A DNA stretch of 7,503 nt. Source: Spirochaetaceae bacterium (lineage in GTDB: Bacteria > Spirochaetota > Spirochaetia > Treponematales > Treponemataceae). The stretch is from contig JAITMZ010000053.1 in NCBI GenBank assembly GCA_031290725.1, positions 1 through 7,503 on the forward strand, written 5' to 3'. The position numbers were made by a program, and so were the translations under genes. The notes under the pieces were generated by a model. It had not been told where the DNA came from, did not search any database, and saw only the letters and a list, made by a program, of their open reading frames with translations. Positions 6,802-7,503 of the stretch are shown here, one piece after another; positions within the stretch are counted from its first letter, which is position 1, and each line of letters begins with the position of its first letter.

Positions 6802-6830
6802 AGTATACCACAAGTACCGAATACATGCAA
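6802..6830 (-). promoter_or_regulatory. Sigma70-type promoter for hexokinase
   Basis: On the minus strand TTGCAT (6830-6825), a 17-nt spacer and TATACT (6807-6802) form a good housekeeping promoter. Transcription would begin near 6795, only about 10 nt before ATG 6785. The bases GGTATACTAT around the -10 box are identical to those of the flbB promoter. The position strongly supports the short hexokinase start. Confidence 0.7.
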
Positions 6831-6892
6831 GTCGTGCGCCTGGGATTCCGCGCCCACTGTAAGCGCTGAACGGTGGTTGAGGGTGGCCGGCA

Positions 6893-6916
6893 GAGGACGG
6901 GCTGAAAAACGTCCTC
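6893..6916 (-). repeat. Hairpin in the era-hexokinase gap
   Basis: GAGGACG (6893-6899) and CGTCCTC (6910-6916) are perfectly complementary (7 bp) around a 10-nt loop. In minus orientation the T run (TTTTT) is inside the loop, not after the stem, so this is not a standard terminator. It may still help end or stabilise the era transcript. Confidence 0.55.
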
Positions 6917-6978
6917 GCCCCTGCATAATAGTTGGACTTTAAGGGCGTTTTAGCTGTGGAATGTTTTTCAGCGTGTCC
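6895..6978 (-). repeat. Long-range inverted repeat just after the era stop codon
   Basis: In minus orientation GGACACGCTGAAAAAC (6978-6963) begins directly after the era stop and can pair with GTTTTTCAGCCCGTCC (6910-6895) at 14 of 16 positions, across a 52-nt loop. This pairing competes with the local hairpin at 6893-6916 because both use 6895-6899 and 6910. The core 10-mer GTTTTTCAGC also forms the tail of the terminator at 5305-5325. Confidence 0.55.
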
Positions 6979-7503
6979 CTATCGCACCTTTACCTGTAGG
7001 TCCAGCTCCACCGGGCAGAAAAAGATTTTTCGCAAATTCTTCGCCGCCGCCAGCCGAATCGCTCGAATTACCGCTGCGCCCTTTCCAATGACAATTCCCT
7101 TCTGGCTCTCCGATTGGACGCAGAGAAAAGCCCGCACCCACAGGCCGGTCTTCCCTGGGGCCGCCGGGTTTTGCCGTACCTCCAGGTCGGCGATCTCCAC
7201 GGTCACCGCATGGGGAACCTCCTCCCGCAGCCGCAAAAAGGCCTGTTCCCGGATGATTTCGGCGATGCGGAACTCCGGCTCCTGGTCGGTGTAGTGGTCT
7301 CCGCTGTAGAGAGGCTCACCCACGGGTGCCAAGTCAAAAATCGCCGCCAGCACCTGTTCCACTCCCAGGTTTTTCGCTGCGGACATCCCGTAGCAGCGCT
7401 CCGTCAGGCTGAACCAGGGCTGGGTGGGCACGCGGATTTTTTCCAGTGCCGCCGCCAGTACGCCCGCCTGCATCGATGTACGATAGCGGTCATCCTCCCT
7501 GAC
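6979..7503 (-). CDS. era: GTPase Era, C-terminal part
   Basis: The frame is open from the window edge to a TAG at 6981-6979, giving about 174 residues; the N-terminal start and most of the GTPase domain lie outside. The first part contains CYGMSAAKNLGVEQVLAAIF, matching the last GTPase motif (G5, SAxxxxGVxxLL) of Era. Then come the Era-specific EPLYSGDHYTDQEPEF and IAEIIREQAFLRLREEVPHA, followed by the KH RNA-binding domain with SQKGIVIGKGAAVIRAI and the ending VELDLQVKVR. Era binds the 3' end of 16S rRNA through this KH domain and assists 30S subunit maturation and cell-cycle control. The KH loop reads GKGA where GKGG is usual. The ATG at 7473 is internal, not the start, since the reading frame continues above it with coding-like sequence (VREDDRYRTS). 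Hexokinase follows after a 193-nt gap with its own promoter. Confidence 0.93.
   Translation of the reverse strand, partial: VREDDRYRTSMQAGVLAAALEKIRVPTQPWFSLTERCYGMSAAKNLGVEQVLAAIFDLAPVGEPLYSGDHYTDQEPEFRIAEIIREQAFLRLREEVPHAVTVEIADLEVRQNPAAPGKTGLWVRAFLCVQSESQKGIVIGKGAAVIRAIRLAAAKNLRKIFFCPVELDLQVKVR

Noticed and set aside
6786..6926. N-terminal extension of hexokinase to ATG 6926
   Set aside because: The extra 47 residues do not resemble hexokinase, overlap two inverted repeats and contain the best promoter; family length fits the start at 6785.

Overview
The window looks like chromosome from a spirochete, most probably a Treponema-type organism of moderate G+C. The best evidence is the gene order flbB-fliK-flgD. 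FlbB is a spirochete-type periplasmic flagellar collar protein and normally sits directly before fliK and flgD. The eukaryote-like hexokinase and the large exported metalloprotease/barrel protein also fit a spirochete. Genus and species are inferred. All recognisable genes are on the minus strand, so transcription runs from high to low coordinates.

Layout in the direction of transcription: (1) 7503-6979, the C-terminal part of the ribosome-assembly GTPase Era, cut by the window edge, with its KH RNA-binding domain. (2) 6978-6786, a gap with two overlapping inverted repeats and a good sigma70-type promoter (TTGCAT-17-TATACT) only 16 nt before the hexokinase ATG. (3) 6785-5457, a complete hexokinase. 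(4) 5456-5239, a hairpin-dense gap with an intrinsic terminator for hexokinase, two other perfect short hairpins and a 15-bp-arm inverted repeat just before the next gene. (5) 5238-2284, a 984-residue exported protein: signal peptide, HExxH zinc peptidase domain, probable beta-propeller and a probable outer-membrane beta-barrel. (6) 2283-2183, a gap with a near-consensus sigma70 promoter (TTGACG-17-TATACT). (7) 2182-1, the flagellar cluster flbB, fliK and the first 35 codons of flgD, with short gaps, strong Shine-Dalgarno sites and no visible terminator, so probably one operon.

The flagellar genes form one functional group: FlbB is the base of the spirochetal motor collar, FliK controls hook length and the export switch, and FlgD is the hook cap. 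Era (30S assembly) and hexokinase (sugar phosphorylation) are housekeeping genes. The metalloprotease/barrel protein has no assigned role. It is the most interesting coding sequence here, and the hairpin-rich gap before it is the most interesting non-coding stretch.

I saw no tRNA, rRNA, CRISPR array, transposase or prophage gene. Long plus-strand open frames over fliK, flbB and the metalloprotease are read as antisense shadows.
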